Notes under the pieces: model-generated
Told to the model about the DNA's origin: nothing
Seen by the model: the letters and a program-made list of their open reading frames with translations, nothing else
Databases searched by the model: none
DNA from: Pelargonium nanum
Taxonomy: Eukaryota > Streptophyta > Magnoliopsida > Geraniales > Geraniaceae
Direction: 5' to 3'
Assembly: GCA_036897485.1 (NCBI GenBank)
Contig: JAYMTF010000038.1
Location: 1-64,000 of the forward strand
Length of the DNA stretch: 64,000 nt
Shown: positions 23,803 through 35,939 of the stretch, piece by piece
Layout: each line of letters opens with the position of its first letter
Numbering within the stretch: the first letter of the stretch is position 1
Position numbers and translations under genes: made by a program

Positions 23803-26272
23803 ATGGAGGATTTTGGGAAGAAGGTGAGCATCACAGAGGACGACGCAATGGATCTTGAAGAAAATGCACCTTCCAAAATCCTTGGCTTGCTTCGCCGATT
23901 TCTCGCTGTGCAGCAGCGTCGAGCTCAAGCTTATTCCAAGCTCAAAAAGTACGCTCCTTTTTTCCTCTCTTTTTATCTGAAGAAGAAAAATCAATTAGGG
24001 TTCATCGATTTCATCTGATTAGGGATTTCAACGCGCCAAATACCTTCACTTAACTTAACCCAGTTCGAATTTTTATTTATGTTTTTCAATTTCGATTATG
24101 GGCATCAATAAATCTTGTATCTTCCTTGCTGTATTATTTATTCAGTGCGCTATTTTGCATCTATCTGTGAGTTATTGCATCTTAAAATGGATGCTAATGT
24201 TAATTTGTTGGTTCTCTTTTGTTCTTATGAAAATTTATTTTGATTGTTGCTTCATAATCATCATCAATTATCATTGAAGTTTAAGAGAGATGGTTCATGT
24301 TTTTTTTCCCAGAAATTAAATGACTATACAAGCTTGATTATCCTGTGGATTACCAGCTTCAAATTTTTTAAAGATAGGGTGCTCGATATGGTGTTTTTTT
24401 TTTTTCATGCTGAAAGCATAGGAAAGGATGGTGTTATGCTTCTTTGAAATTGGTTGTGTGTTTCAATCACATTGAGGACACTGTCGACGTGTTGAGAAGT
24501 TGAATAACTGAACGTTGATGTGTTTATTATGCTATTGCTAGACGAGTTTAAAATTTAGATTCTGATGCTTGATTCTCGTGTTAACTTTGCAGGGGATTTG
24601 ATGCCTATTTGATTTCTGGAGGGGAATTAGCTTACCAACAACTTTGTAGCGAGATCACTGTGGAGTTCAATGATTGCTCAAAACAAGTTTGGTTCATCAT
24701 CATAGCATTTCTTTGCATCTTTATATTTTTTTGTCTTGTTTCCTTTCAAACATTGTTTCAATTAAGTGTTTCTTCATTTGTACAGGTTCTTGAAATGGAG
24801 TCTCTCTTTCAGAATCCCGATTATAGCCGAGTAGATTTGGCTCACCTGCTTAGAGCTGTTCAGACACAGGAAAAACAGAAATTGCAACTGGTACATTTCT
24901 ACATCCAAAATAATACCAATGAGTGCGTTAAAGAGTGGTGTGGAAACAGGAAAGAAACGTAGGATCTGAGTTATATCCGTCTTAATTTCTCAACAGTTTT
25001 AGTTCATGTGAAGTTTGGTTTTTGCTGATAATATTCTTTTCGTAGGCATCAATCAATTGGTTATGTGGTTCAGTTTGTTGCATCTTGCTGAAAAGCTGTG
25101 TTAACAAAAGGCTTTAACTTCTGAATTACTTGTTATATGCCGACTCTGTTAGACTGTATATCCTATGATATGCCATAAATGTGCTTTGCTTCAATGATCT
25201 TCATTACATCTATGAGAGTATGAGCTGTCAAGTTATATTCATTATTTAAGTATCAAGGTGGAGTTATAGCTTAAGCTTCGATGCATTTTAGTCTTAACCT
25301 TCTTCCGGGACTGTGGTAAATGGTTTAAAAGATCTGGGTTTGGATCTGGATACCTCTGAGGGTAGATAGTGCAATATGTTACTATAGATGGTTCGATGTT
25401 AGGATCTAAACCTTGTGTTGAGGCATAACATAGGTTTCTGGGAAGGTCTTATGAAGATTCAGAACAAGTTTCTGCAAAGTAATATTTCTGTATATCAGAG
25501 TGGGCACATAATTTCTAACTATGTCTGGTGCAAATGTAACTCTTCTCTGGTAATGGTACTTTGTAAAGTTTTCATAAAAAATAGTCCTAAACGTATGATA
25601 GGCAGTTTTTGTGGAAGCTTTATTGATTTGTGATTGTGTCACTGAGATTTTGTTGGTCAGAAAATATGGCTTTTGGAGAACGGGGGAAGTAGCTCATTGA
25701 ATTTAAATGATACCCTGAGAGCTTATTTCGTCAAATGGTGTACGAAAGAACATAGCTTTGTGAATTTTCAGCAAAAGCTAATTTTAAAAGAAAATATGCA
25801 ATGCATGGCTTTGTTCCTTCTACCACTTGATAAAGATTGACCTTGACTCAATTGGTTACCCTTTTCGTTCCTATGGCATTGCATAGCGGAATTTGTTTTG
25901 GTTCGTTTAAAGAAATGTTGATCTATAGTTGTGTTTGAATCGATGATACTGATTCACACTTCCTTCACTGCTTTCTGAATAGTATCTCTGTTTCCGTTAC
26001 AGACGGCTACAATTCAGGTGTTGAAGAAGGCTGGTCGCCCCTCAGAACGCTTAGTCAGCCATGCAAATTGCAAATTTAAGAAGCCAATGGAGCATGAGTG
26101 TGTACACGTCCAAGAGATAACAGAAGCTGCCGGAACTGAGGAGGCCGAGGCAGAGGCTGAGTATGACAATGCTCTCAAGGAAGCTATTAGAGGTGTGCAG
26201 GATGCTGTGACTTCTATAAATGAACATTTAGAAGAAATTAGGTATGAAATCGCGGCACTTGAAGCCGAGTAA
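23803..26272 (+). CDS. REX1-B domain protein (Required for excision 1-B-like)
   Basis: Four exons, 23803-23948, 24593-24686, 24786-24890 and 26003-26272, give 615 nt (204 aa). The protein is mostly helical. It has an N-terminal MEDFGKKVSITEDDAMDLEE, the conserved LLRRFLAVQQRRAQAYSKL, then ELAYQQLCSEITVEFNDCSK, and a Glu/Ala-rich C-terminal coiled-coil-like stretch ending in NEHLEEIRYEIAALEAE. The pattern matches the small REX1-B family, named from a Chlamydomonas gene needed for excision repair. Molecular function in plants is not established to my knowledge. ATG 23803 fits the conserved length; the frame is open further upstream without an ATG. Confidence 0.8.
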
Positions 26273-26513
26273 CTCAGGCATTATAGGAGCTGTGCTCTCT
26301 TTGAAGCTACTCTTGTGTATAATTTTGTCAGTATTGTGGATCTACGATGCGAATGAATCTCTAAATGTACATGGATTGTTTGATACATGTTTTATGACTA
26401 TTTCATTCCGGGTTTATGTGGAACACAGCAGGTATTGATAATGGCAAGTGATGGACTCAGTTCCAATCTTTTCATGCAATCAACCATATATCTTCTTCTT
26501 CAATTGGAATTTG

Positions 26514-26866
26514 TTCCAATTTAGTCTATCAATATCGTTTCAATTTTGATCTCTCAATCATGCATATTTACTTCGAATGGGTCAAATCTGTTATTGTGCT
26601 GTTAACTTAAGAAAGCGGCGTTTATTTTTGAAACAATTTGATGGCATGGCGTCCACGTAGCAATGATCGTGCACATGTTATTGAAGATATATTACACACA
26701 AGCGACGATGTCATGTTTTATGGAAAACAAAACAATAACATCAATATGGACGTCACACCATCACAATGTCGACACCACATCATTGTCAAATTGTACCAAT
26801 TTGAAACAAATTGGCATAGTAGGACCAAATTAAAACAATCCAATAGTTCAAGAAACTAAATTGGAA
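26514..26866. mobile_element. MITE-like element with imperfect terminal inverted repeats
   Basis: TTCCAATTTAG starts at 26514 and its complement ends at 26866. The match continues imperfectly for about 40 bases inward (TTTCAATTTTGATC against TTTTAATTTGGTCC). The 353-bp body carries no plausible coding sequence. No clean target duplication is visible, so superfamily is undetermined. Confidence 0.45.
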
Positions 26867-27264
26867 AAAGAAATAGTCAAGAAGTTTTGTATATAGATAT
26901 AATTTCAGTTACCTAAATCCTAAAAAGATGGAGAACAGGTGGGTTATGTTGCCTAACATATATATACATCTATTCCTCCTAGGGTTTTCTTTTATCCCAT
27001 TCTTGTTCTCAATCTCTCTACCAAAAACCGTAATGAGCTAGGGTTTTAAATACTGTAGCAACTCTTTGATTTTAGATCTTGAACCAGTTAATTTATTTGC
27101 TTCCAATCATTGAAGTTAATTCTACAGCAGGTATGTCTATTCATTCTCTCTGTTTATCTATCATGATTTAGATAGAAAATTTTCATGTTCTTGTCCTTTT
27201 TTGGTTGAGACTGATAAATTTATAATAATGTGTCAATTATGATCCTGTTCTTTTTATTAGGAAT

Positions 27265-29146
27265 ATGTATGGTGTTAGGGATATGTTTAGTGTTCTTCCA
27301 GATCAACTCATTCATGAACACATATTTCCATTACTCGGAATGAATGAGATTATCCGAATTCGAATACTATCGAAAAAGTTTCTGCAGCTCAGTGTTTCGA
27401 GCCCATATTTGTACATTGATTCAACCATCCCGAGAAGCGAATTGAAAGTTCGGAGAAAATATAATCAATCTTGGAATACCCCATACCAGACCCCGGAAAG
27501 CGATTTGAATGCTCAGAGAGAATATAATCAATTTTGTACTGCTATGGACAGATACTTTGATGAGAATCAAACCATTACGTCTCTCCGTCTCCACTGGAAA
27601 TGCAGAATCCCCAGGCAAACCGCTGCTAAATTTTCTCGTGTATGTTGTTGGATCGAAAAGGCCATAGCTTTAGGCAACCTCCGAGAGCTTGATCTTCACC
27701 TTTCGGATCACAGTTCTTACGAGAGGGAGGAGGTTGAGTTCAAGGTGCCGAACTGTGTGCTCACCTCTCAAACCTTGAAGGTTTTGAAATTGAAGATTGC
27801 TCAAGGCCATGTTTGTTGGCCCGCCTCGTTACATTCTCTAGTTCCCTCTTCGATTGAGGTTCTGGCTTTGGAGGATTTAAGCTTAAAAGGATCTGTTGAT
27901 GATTTCGATTTCTTAGGCCAGTGGATCTCTGCTCTCTGTCCCTCTCTGAAAAAGCTATTGGTTGGAAGCATGAGATGGGTTACGCATCTTAACATCACTA
28001 GCTCATCGCTTGAAGACTTGTCGGTATTTATACGAAGTTATGGCCAAATTGAAGTCTCCCATCTCAACATATCAGCTGAAAATCTTCAGGTTTTGAATTT
28101 AGATATTCCCACTTCCGCGCAGAGAGAAACTTTTTCGGTGAAAATATTTGCCCCCAATCTCAAAACTCTGTCCTGGAAAGCTTATGTCCAAAACTACAGT
28201 CATTCGGGGAACTTCTCGTGCCTGCAACATTCTAGTGTTACCAATGTTGATCCCCATTTGTACTATCACAGGACAGCTAATTCCTCGGGGCTTCCTGATC
28301 TTCTTTGCAGCTTAAGTTCCACCAGAGGTCTAGAAATAGACGGCTTGTTGATTAACGTAAGAAAAAATGCAACCTTTTCTCTAAACCTCTCGTGTTTTTA
28401 TTACCCTTTTCTTTTCTGTAAATCATGAATCTCACAACTCGATATTTGATGCAGAAACTATTTGGGGACGAATGTAGTTCATCAAACACTTGTTTCGAGA
28501 ACCTTCACCACTTGGTTTTAAACTACGAGAACTCTGCTTTCATCAAGTTCCAGCCTCTTGCCTCCTTTCTTTCTCGATTGGTCAATCTTGAAAAACTAAC
28601 CGCTAAGATTTGGCTCGAAGAAGATGAGAAGAATTCCATGTATGATCGCTACAAGTGTGTTGTTGGTGACAACTACTACGACAACAACAATGATGATGAT
28701 GATATGGTAAGAACTTAACTGTAAATGTGCACTCTTCTTTTCACAAGTTTCACATTATGTCTCATCCTTCCCGACCACGTAATATAATAGTTTTGAGTCT
28801 CGCGTAAGACTCTCCCTTTTTTCTGTTTGTTGCTCGCTAACATATCGATTCGTTTTACCTTTTGTTACTAAACTAGGTGCCAGATTTGCCTGACGAGGAT
28901 CTGGATGTGTGTACTAATTTGAAAGATCTCGAAATCAAGATGACATGTCAGCCTATGGAAATACAACTGGTGAAGTATTTGCTCAATCATGTCAAAGCCT
29001 TGGAGAAGATGACCATTTTCTATCCTAGTACAGATTTCCAAAAACTAGCTGCTATTGGGTTACAAAATTTTCAGATTGCTTCCAGTAATGTTACAATACT
29101 CACAGTGCCTATACCTAAGAAACATGTCAATCCTTGGAGAAGATGA
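27265..29146 (+). CDS. F-box/FBD/LRR-like protein, tandem copy 1
   Basis: Probable substrate receptor of an SCF ubiquitin ligase; the target is unknown. Exons 27265-28356, 28455-28706 and 28877-29146 give 1614 nt (537 aa). The N-terminal F-box (about 7-50) reads FSVLPDQLIHEHIFPLLGMN and ends near SSPYLYID. A long leucine-rich middle (LRELDLHL, TLKVLKLKI, LEDLSV, LQVLNLDI) follows. The C-terminal FBD-like motif is MEIQLVKYLLNHVKALEKMT. A leader intron probably runs from 27131 (GCAG|GTATGT) to 27260. Copy 2 downstream shares exon structure and leader layout, so the pair is a tandem duplication. Such genes evolve fast in plants. Confidence 0.85.
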
Positions 29147-30391
29147 CCATTTTCTATCCTAGAAATATTCCTAAAGCATGTAATTTAAGGCCTCGATGAT
29201 GATATAGTTCTTCATTCACACGACGATATTGAAATGAGGTTAAGCATGTACTTCGTTATCTTAAAAATTCAATAAGTATGAGATTATTTTACTCAAATGT
29301 ATCCCGGTTAGATTTGATTGGTTATGTAGATGCTGAAATTTGTTTGATCCTTAAAATGATTGATCACAAACTGGCTATGTGTTTACATGTGAAGGCACAA
29401 CCATTTCATGACAGCTTATGAAACAAACTATAGGAGTCACATCATCGAATCATGCATAAATTTTAGCAATACATGAAGTTAGTAGAAAATGTGTTTGTTT
29501 AAATCGATGGTTAAGGTTAAGACGTTCAAGAGAATTGTTGTCTATCTTCTACAAAACAAACTCCGACAATTTTATGTAAAAGTAACTCTACACATATTGC
29601 TCAATTGAAGGAGTGACACATTAAATGCTTTAGAACAAAACACATATCTTCTTCTTTTTCTTCACCCATGATTTGCAAAAATCATAGTTATCAACAAATT
29701 TGTTCAAGTAATAATCTCACTATATATATTCACTTAATCAGTCTTTGCTACAACATTTGAAAAATTAGTCAATTAAATTTGAGTTTATTGGTTGTTCTTA
29801 TGGTTATTCTCGGCTCGAACGAGGATTAGTCTGAGTGTGGTATGACATAAATGTGCTGATCCCGTGCTGATCGTGGGCCCGCTTCGAAAACCCTAAGACC
29901 GAAAAATAAAAATAAAACAACCTACTACAGAAATGTTTGAATATTTCAAGGAGTGTAAAAGATATAAAGCATATATTTTTGTTTCTAGGTACAATATCAA
30001 TGTTACTCAATTTAAATTGTTCAGTATCTTCTTCTACCAAAATCGCTCAAACCCTAGGGTTTAAAATTCTTTAGCGAAAAAAAAAAAAAAACATCAGTAC
30101 TTGAAATCGAAAGCTTGCAGGTATTTCTCTTAATTCTCTCTGTTTATGTATCATTTAGAGTGATTGGTGATCGTAGCTCTTAATTTGTTCATATTCGTGT
30201 CGTTTTTTCAATTGATGCACTTGAAACTCAGATTCTTCATGATTCGTGAGTAGCGCTTACAATTAAATTTACAATTTTGTGTCAATAATTGGAGTCACGG
30301 TCTTGATGCAATGAGATTTTGCATAAATAATTGGTTTTTTTTTTCATGGTTCATGTTACAGAATTTTTTGTTCCCAGAAAGTGTGTTTGTT
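29147..30391. other. Spacer between F-box copies, including the leader of copy 2
   Basis: No gene seen. A TAGGGTTTAAAATTCTTTAG stretch near 30055 and a donor at 30121 (GCAG|GTATTT) match the leader of copy 1, so the duplication included 5' UTR sequence. The copy 2 leader acceptor is near 30359 or 30376. Confidence 0.5.
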
Positions 30392-32233
30392 ATGGATAGG
30401 TTCAGCGTCCTTTCAGATGAGCTCATTCATGAACTCATATTCCCATTACTCGGAATGAATGAAATTATCCGAATCGGAGTCCTGTCCAGAAGGTTTCTGC
30501 GGCTCAGTATTTCGAGTCCATATTTGTACATTCATTCAACCATTCAGAACTGTAATCGAGAATTGGATCTGAAATTTTGGAGGAGATTTAATCGCTTTTG
30601 TAGCATTATGGACGGACACTTTGATGGGAAGAAAACCATCAAATCTTTCCGTCTTCACTGGGGTTGCCCAGCTGGTGACAATGCCACTGGTAAATTTCCT
30701 CGTGTATGTGGTTGGATTGAAAAGGCCATAGCGTTTGGGAGCCTTCGAGAGCTTGATCTTCACCTTTCGAGTGATTTTCATCACATGCCCGGTATTGTGC
30801 TTCAAGAGCGTGATCTTCACTTTTCGAGTAATTTTCATCACACGCCCGGTTTTATGCTTCAAGAGCGTGATCTTCACTTTTCGAGTAATTTTCATCACAC
30901 GCCCGGTATTGTGTTTGAGTTGCCAAGCTGTGTGTTCACTTGTCAAACCTTGAAGGTTTTGAAACTCAAGATTAAACAAGGCCTTTTTTCGTTGGCCGGC
31001 TTCCTTGCATTCTTTGGTTCCCTCTTCGCTTGAGGTTCTGGCCTTGGCTTTAAATGTAGAAGCATCTGTCGATGGTTTTGATTTCCTAAGCAAATGGGTT
31101 TCTGATTTCTGTCCCTCCCTTAAAAAACTATTGATTGAAAATGTGATAAAAGTTATCAAACTCAACATCACTAGTTCATCGCTTGAAGACTTATCAGTAG
31201 TGATGCCAGATCGTTGCGCCATTGAATTCTCCCATCTCAACATATCAGCTGAGAAGCTTCAGGTTTTGAATTTAGACATTCACTGTCGCCAGCAGATACC
31301 TGTTTCGGTGAAAATATTTGCCCCCAATCTCAAAAAGCTGTCCTGGAAAGGCTACCAAAAAGACTACAGTCATTGGGGGAACTTCTCGTGCCTGCAATAT
31401 GCTAATGTGACCCATGTTGAACCCGGTCGTTATTATGGCGAGGTGGCTGATTACTCGGAGCTAGGTGATCTTCTTCACAGCATAAGTTCCACCAGAGTTC
31501 TAGAAATGAATGGCTTGTTGATTAATGTAAGTAAAAAATATACGCCTCTTTTTCTCTTTTTTATTTTATCGTATGTAATTCAAGAATCTCATAACTGAAT
31601 TTTTGACTTTTACTACCCAATGATGCAGAATCTATCTGGAGAAGACGAGTTTGAGAATCTCCACCACTTGGTTTTAAAGTATGAGAAACTTGAACACATC
31701 CAAATCCAACCTCTTGCTTCCTTTCTTGCTCGATTGGTTAATCTTAAAAAACTAACTGTTCATAGTTTATTCAAAGAGGAATACGGATATAATTCCAAAT
31801 ATGGTCGCAATGTATTTAATGATGATACAAAGGTATGCACTTGGCTAAATGTTTACATTTCCTTTCATAAGTCTATTATGTCTCTTACCCTCTCCAAACC
31901 ACATAGTAGTGGGAGTCTCGTGTATACGTCTCCATTTTGTATTTTGTGTCTCGCTTACATACCGATTTGTTTTACTTCTTGTTACAGCTACATTTGGCGG
32001 ATGTGGATGTGTCTAACAAAATCCTCAGCACTCATTTGGAAGAAGTTGAAATTGAGATTACAGGTCAGCAAATTGAAATAGAAATGGTGAAATATTTCCT
32101 CAAGCATGGAAAAGCCTTGGAGAAGTTGACCATTTTCTATCCTGATTCCTATATCCAAGTGCTAGCAAGTGCTGGGTTACAAAATTTTGAGATTGCTTCT
32201 AGTAATGTCATAATATGTACTGTGTCTAAGTGA
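30392..32233 (+). pseudogene. F-box/FBD/LRR-like protein, tandem copy 2, one frame break
   Basis: Paralog of the upstream gene with the same three-exon plan: 30392-31526, 31629-31832, 31988-32233. F-box: FSVLSDELIHELIFPLLGMN. FBD-like motif: EIEMVKYFLKHGKALEKLTI. In exon 1 the frame shifts once. Against copy 1, the T-run at about 30986-30991 carries one extra base, so the first frame stops at 31033 and the homologous protein resumes in the next frame (LVPSSLEVLAL). All splice sites and the rest of the protein look intact, so the break is recent or a homopolymer error. Copy 2 also carries a 57-bp unit three times (30749-30919) that copy 1 lacks. Confidence 0.65.
30749..30919 (+). repeat. 57-bp in-frame tandem repeat, three units, inside F-box copy 2
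   Basis: Units at 30749-30805, 30806-30862 and 30863-30919 each encode a 19-residue module, for example ERDLHFSSNFHHTPGIV plus two residues. Units 2 and 3 are nearly identical in DNA and unit 1 differs more, so the last duplication is recent. Copy 1 has a single, different version here (LRELDLHLSDHSSYERE). Confidence 0.9.
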
Positions 32234-33051
32234 GCTTATAATCAAGTTCTCGTCCATGAAATAATTTTCCCGAACTGAAGCATATCTTTGCTGCACTGGT
32301 GTTCGTTTGACATGTTAGCGTAAAGTTTACACTGAAATTGTTCTTGATAACACGCTTTCCACGAATTTGGAGTCTATCGCACTTTGGTGCCATAATGGTT
32401 GATATCAACTCATATGTTATTGAACATTTTATAAGACGAATCTTCAATCTTTCTTATTATAAGTCTCTCTCAATGTACTGTGTTGCTTCTATCTGTAAAA
32501 TATTGCTGCATTGCAAATTGGATGCTAATGTTAATTGTAGGGTGTGCCCTTTTTGTCCTTGTGAATATTTGTTTTTACTGTTACATCATTTTTGACAGTT
32601 CCTATGGTTCTATTAAATGTTACAGTGCAATTCAACCATTTTTGATTTCTTTCGTCGAAATGCATGTATTACTTAGTGATGGGCACGTTTGAAATTGTCA
32701 ACGAAAGCACACTAGATTGTCGTCTTGTCCACATGTTGGAGAAAATTTTCAAGTTCAATGCTCAATGTCGTTTTTCAATGTCATTGTTATGTTCTAACTT
32801 TTTTTTCATATACCATGGGGTTTCTAAGCGGGTCTGCGCACATGCGGTTGACACCTTTAAACCGTTTTACCACATCCAGACTAATCCTTATTCGAGGTAT
32901 GTTCTTACGTTTTTTCGTTTTTGTGTAACTAAATGTATATGATGAATGATCCAAAAACTTTATTTCACTAACCGCAATAATGGCAACTCCATTACAATAT
33001 TTTAAGATATGTATAAATAAAACATGGTCATCAGATCAGAAGATATATAAT
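32234..33051. other. Intergenic region between F-box copy 2 and polygalacturonase
   Basis: Convergent 3' regions. Short ORFs here are low complexity and resemble nothing. No repeat family recognised. Confidence 0.5.
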
Positions 33052-34715
33052 TCAAACACAGGTTGGGCCTGGGGGGTTGAGTGTGCCAGCAATCTTGGGC
33101 TTAACGTTGCAGCATATGGATGAGTAGTTTTCTTTCAGAGGTCCGTCATATTTAAGATCGATGTCACAAAGTTCCACATTTTCGCACATCCCCGGGCTGC
33201 AAATAAGTTGAACAACTTGCGGGCATGCAGCAGTACCTTTGATGTTCTTAAACGCGATATTGCTCATTTTCACTTTCGTCGGTTGCTGCAAACAAAACAA
33301 CACAAAACAAAAACGATCGAATTATATATAACGAGTGAACAAAAGGATTAGGTTACGACTTTCAAATCGACTTACATCTTTCTTGCATTGATTCCAAGGG
33401 CAGTAGTTTTGATCCAAGATGATAGGATTGCTGACATTATTCATCGTAATGCCGTCGAAAATGACATCAGTGCACGTGTTCGGTTCCTCCCCGGGCCACG
33501 ACTTGAGCCTCACGCCATTATCCGAATTCTCGATCGTGCAATCCTTAACGTGGATTCCCGACACCGCCTCCTCCTTCTTGTACTTCCCGAGACTTCCTAT
33601 GCTCAACCCGTGTCCCGGCGAGCATATTACCTTCTCGACTTTCAAGTTAACGGTCCCATCTCCGATAGAGACACAGTCGTCCCCACAGCTAAGATGTGTA
33701 TCAAGAATGTTGACGCCGTTCGATCTTCCCACGTGAATTCCATCGGTATTCGCGCTGTCTGCCGGCGTAACAACCTTAAATTGTGTGAATGTCACGTTTT
33801 CGCATCCGAGAACATTGACATGAAAGTTTTTGCTGTCCTGTGAAGTTATTCCGGTAACACAAGCGTGCTTGACATAATCCAACCTAATATTCTGAAAGAA
33901 AAAATAAAAAAACTTGGATTTAGCCGTTGGCGGGCATGAAATTCAAATTATTGAGATGTGGAAACAGACGTTACTTGTTACTTACGTAAGGAAGCATCTT
34001 GCAGCTGAAGGTTTTGGTGCATTCGGCTTTTGATGCCCAAGCTTGTTGTCCGCAACCATCTAATGTCCCAGTGCCACAAACGGTTAGGAAATCGACATGG
34101 CTGAAAGCAACCCAGCATTTCTTGAATGCACCGGGATCGGAAGGCGCCTTCAACGTCCCGTCGAGCTGGAACGTGATCGGAGCCTTGCACGGTCCGCAAA
34201 GCTCTACTTCACCCATCTTAAACACCCCTGTCGGAATTTTTACTATCGACGGAGACGTCGCTGCGCATGCATCTGCCCAAGCCTTTTGCACTGCCTGAAA
34301 ACATAAAGTGGCGGAGATTCAGTCATACCAGTACTAATGAATTTGTGGGCAGAAACCCATAAACGTCCGTTTGTATTTATTTATTTTATTTTTTTGGCTG
34401 AGTCTCAACCACTGCTTAACAGTTACAAAAAAAGAAATGAGTACGTACTTGGGTGACGTCTGCATTCTCTTTTGCACCGCAATTAGCCACTATATCAATA
34501 ATACCACCGGGTCCTCCGGCAGCTGGAGCTCCTGCGGCGGCGGCGGGAGCACCCCCTGCTGCTGCAGCATCTCCTCCAGCTGCTGCAGCAGCATCTCCTC
34601 CGGCTCCTGCGTCAGCCGGAGGTTTTGTGAGCATGGAACGAATGTGGGCAGTAGCAGTTGATGTGAACATCAACCATAAACAAAATATAGCTACTGTATT
34701 CAATTTTATTCCCAT
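33052..34715 (-). CDS. GH28 exopolygalacturonase-like protein with Ala/Gly-rich linker
   Basis: Secreted pectin-degrading enzyme hydrolysing alpha-1,4-galacturonan in the cell wall; closest in pattern to pollen-type exopolygalacturonases. Exons (minus): 34715-34449, 34294-33986, 33891-33376, 33285-33052; 1326 nt, 441 aa. There is a signal peptide at about 1-23 (VAIFCLWLMFTSTATA). An Ala/Gly/Pro-rich linker of about 35 residues (about 36-70) follows, then the beta-helix domain. GH28 catalytic motifs are complete: NTDG 240-243, GDD 262-264, GHG near 285-287, RLK 320-322. Six or more Cys in the last exon fit C-terminal disulfides. The linker is longer and simpler than I expect for this family. 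Likely active. Confidence 0.92.
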
Positions 34716-35939
34716 CTTTATTTTTTTTATTTTATTTTTTTATTATATATCTGATAACTTTATTAGCAGATTGAAGAAATGAGAAAGTGTTGAAGCCATT
34801 TTATAGTGCAACATGGAGCCCAAAACTGACTACTTCCGAGGTGTGCGCGTGAGTGAAGGGTTGCTATTTTGGCTCTCTATTTTTAGTCTTTTGAGCTATT
34901 TTGAGCTTTCTTTTAATGACACTACAATTATAACTTGTGATATGCGGACAGAACTCACTGTCTGAGACTAACACATCTTTTTGTTTAGAGATAGTTAGTT
35001 TCTTGATCCACTAATTTTGTTTACTATTGTTAGGATGAGAAGCAACAACTACTCGCATTGGTGTCTCATGCCCCTTGTAGTCCCTCGGTCCCTCCATAGA
35101 CCTTTCGGGACCCCTTTAACGCATTCTAATTAACGTTTTTGTGGGACCTTATTATTGCGTGTAAAATTCTGGTACACCTCCTAATTAAACTTTCTTATAG
35201 GGTTTTAATATGGAATATGTTTGTCTAAGGACCTCCTACTCATTCTTAATGCTACACGTAACACTCCTAAGCCTCTCGAGCATGTGACACCTTATATGCA
35301 CGCCTCCATGACCTGATGTCACATACCACTACTAATCAAGTCCAACCTTGAGATGTCGGATCACCTACGTCCTTGATCCGTCGGCAAGTCGGGCTCTTGA
35401 AACCTTTTTAGGTGAGGCACGTCCAATTGGTAATCTCTCAAACCTTGTACTAAGCTTGTGGGTAAGTACGATGGAGACTCTAGGAATGGTATGCCTCATG
35501 GCTACCTCCCAATTGTGGTCCTTCGATGACCTCTTAGGCCTTTCACTCCGTCGCGATGGCTTCATCCGGTTAGGATTGAGTTCATCACATAAAATTTTGG
35601 ATCGAATCAAATAAACTCTCAAAATCAGTGTATTTTATGCGTAAAATCCAAAATCTAACCTGATACTTACACGACCAACCCAAAAACTTTATAAAGTCGG
35701 GTTAGGATTAAGGTTTAACAACCTGAACCCAACCCTAAATTTGTCAGCTTCATTTAATTCGGATTCAAATTCCTAGCCCTCCATACTCTAAAGGCTCAAA
35801 TCTCTATTTGTATTTATAATAGTTGTGCGACCCAATCCAAACCAAAGCAAATACAAGGGTTTAGATAGCTGCTCTGGTCTGGTCTGGTCTGGTCTCCATT
35901 TCCATATCCGTCTCTGCAACTGCGAGATTTTGTGTGGAA
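34716..35939. other. Divergent intergenic region, polygalacturonase to mTERF
   Basis: Up to about 34.85 kb this is polygalacturonase promoter, rich in T runs. The stretch from about 35.0 to 35.6 kb is less AT-rich and CT-rich without a valid gene; it may be an old transposon remnant, but I see no ends or domains. A (CTGGT)n pentanucleotide repeat lies at 35873-35896 in the likely mTERF leader. Confidence 0.4.
35873..35896 (+). repeat. (CTGGT)n microsatellite in mTERF leader
   Basis: Four to five perfect copies of the pentamer lie 44-67 bases before the mTERF start codon. Confidence 0.85.

Noticed and set aside
34930-35640. Possible transposon fragment upstream of mTERF
   Set aside because: Composition differs from the surroundings, but there are no terminal repeats, no domains and no second copy in the window.
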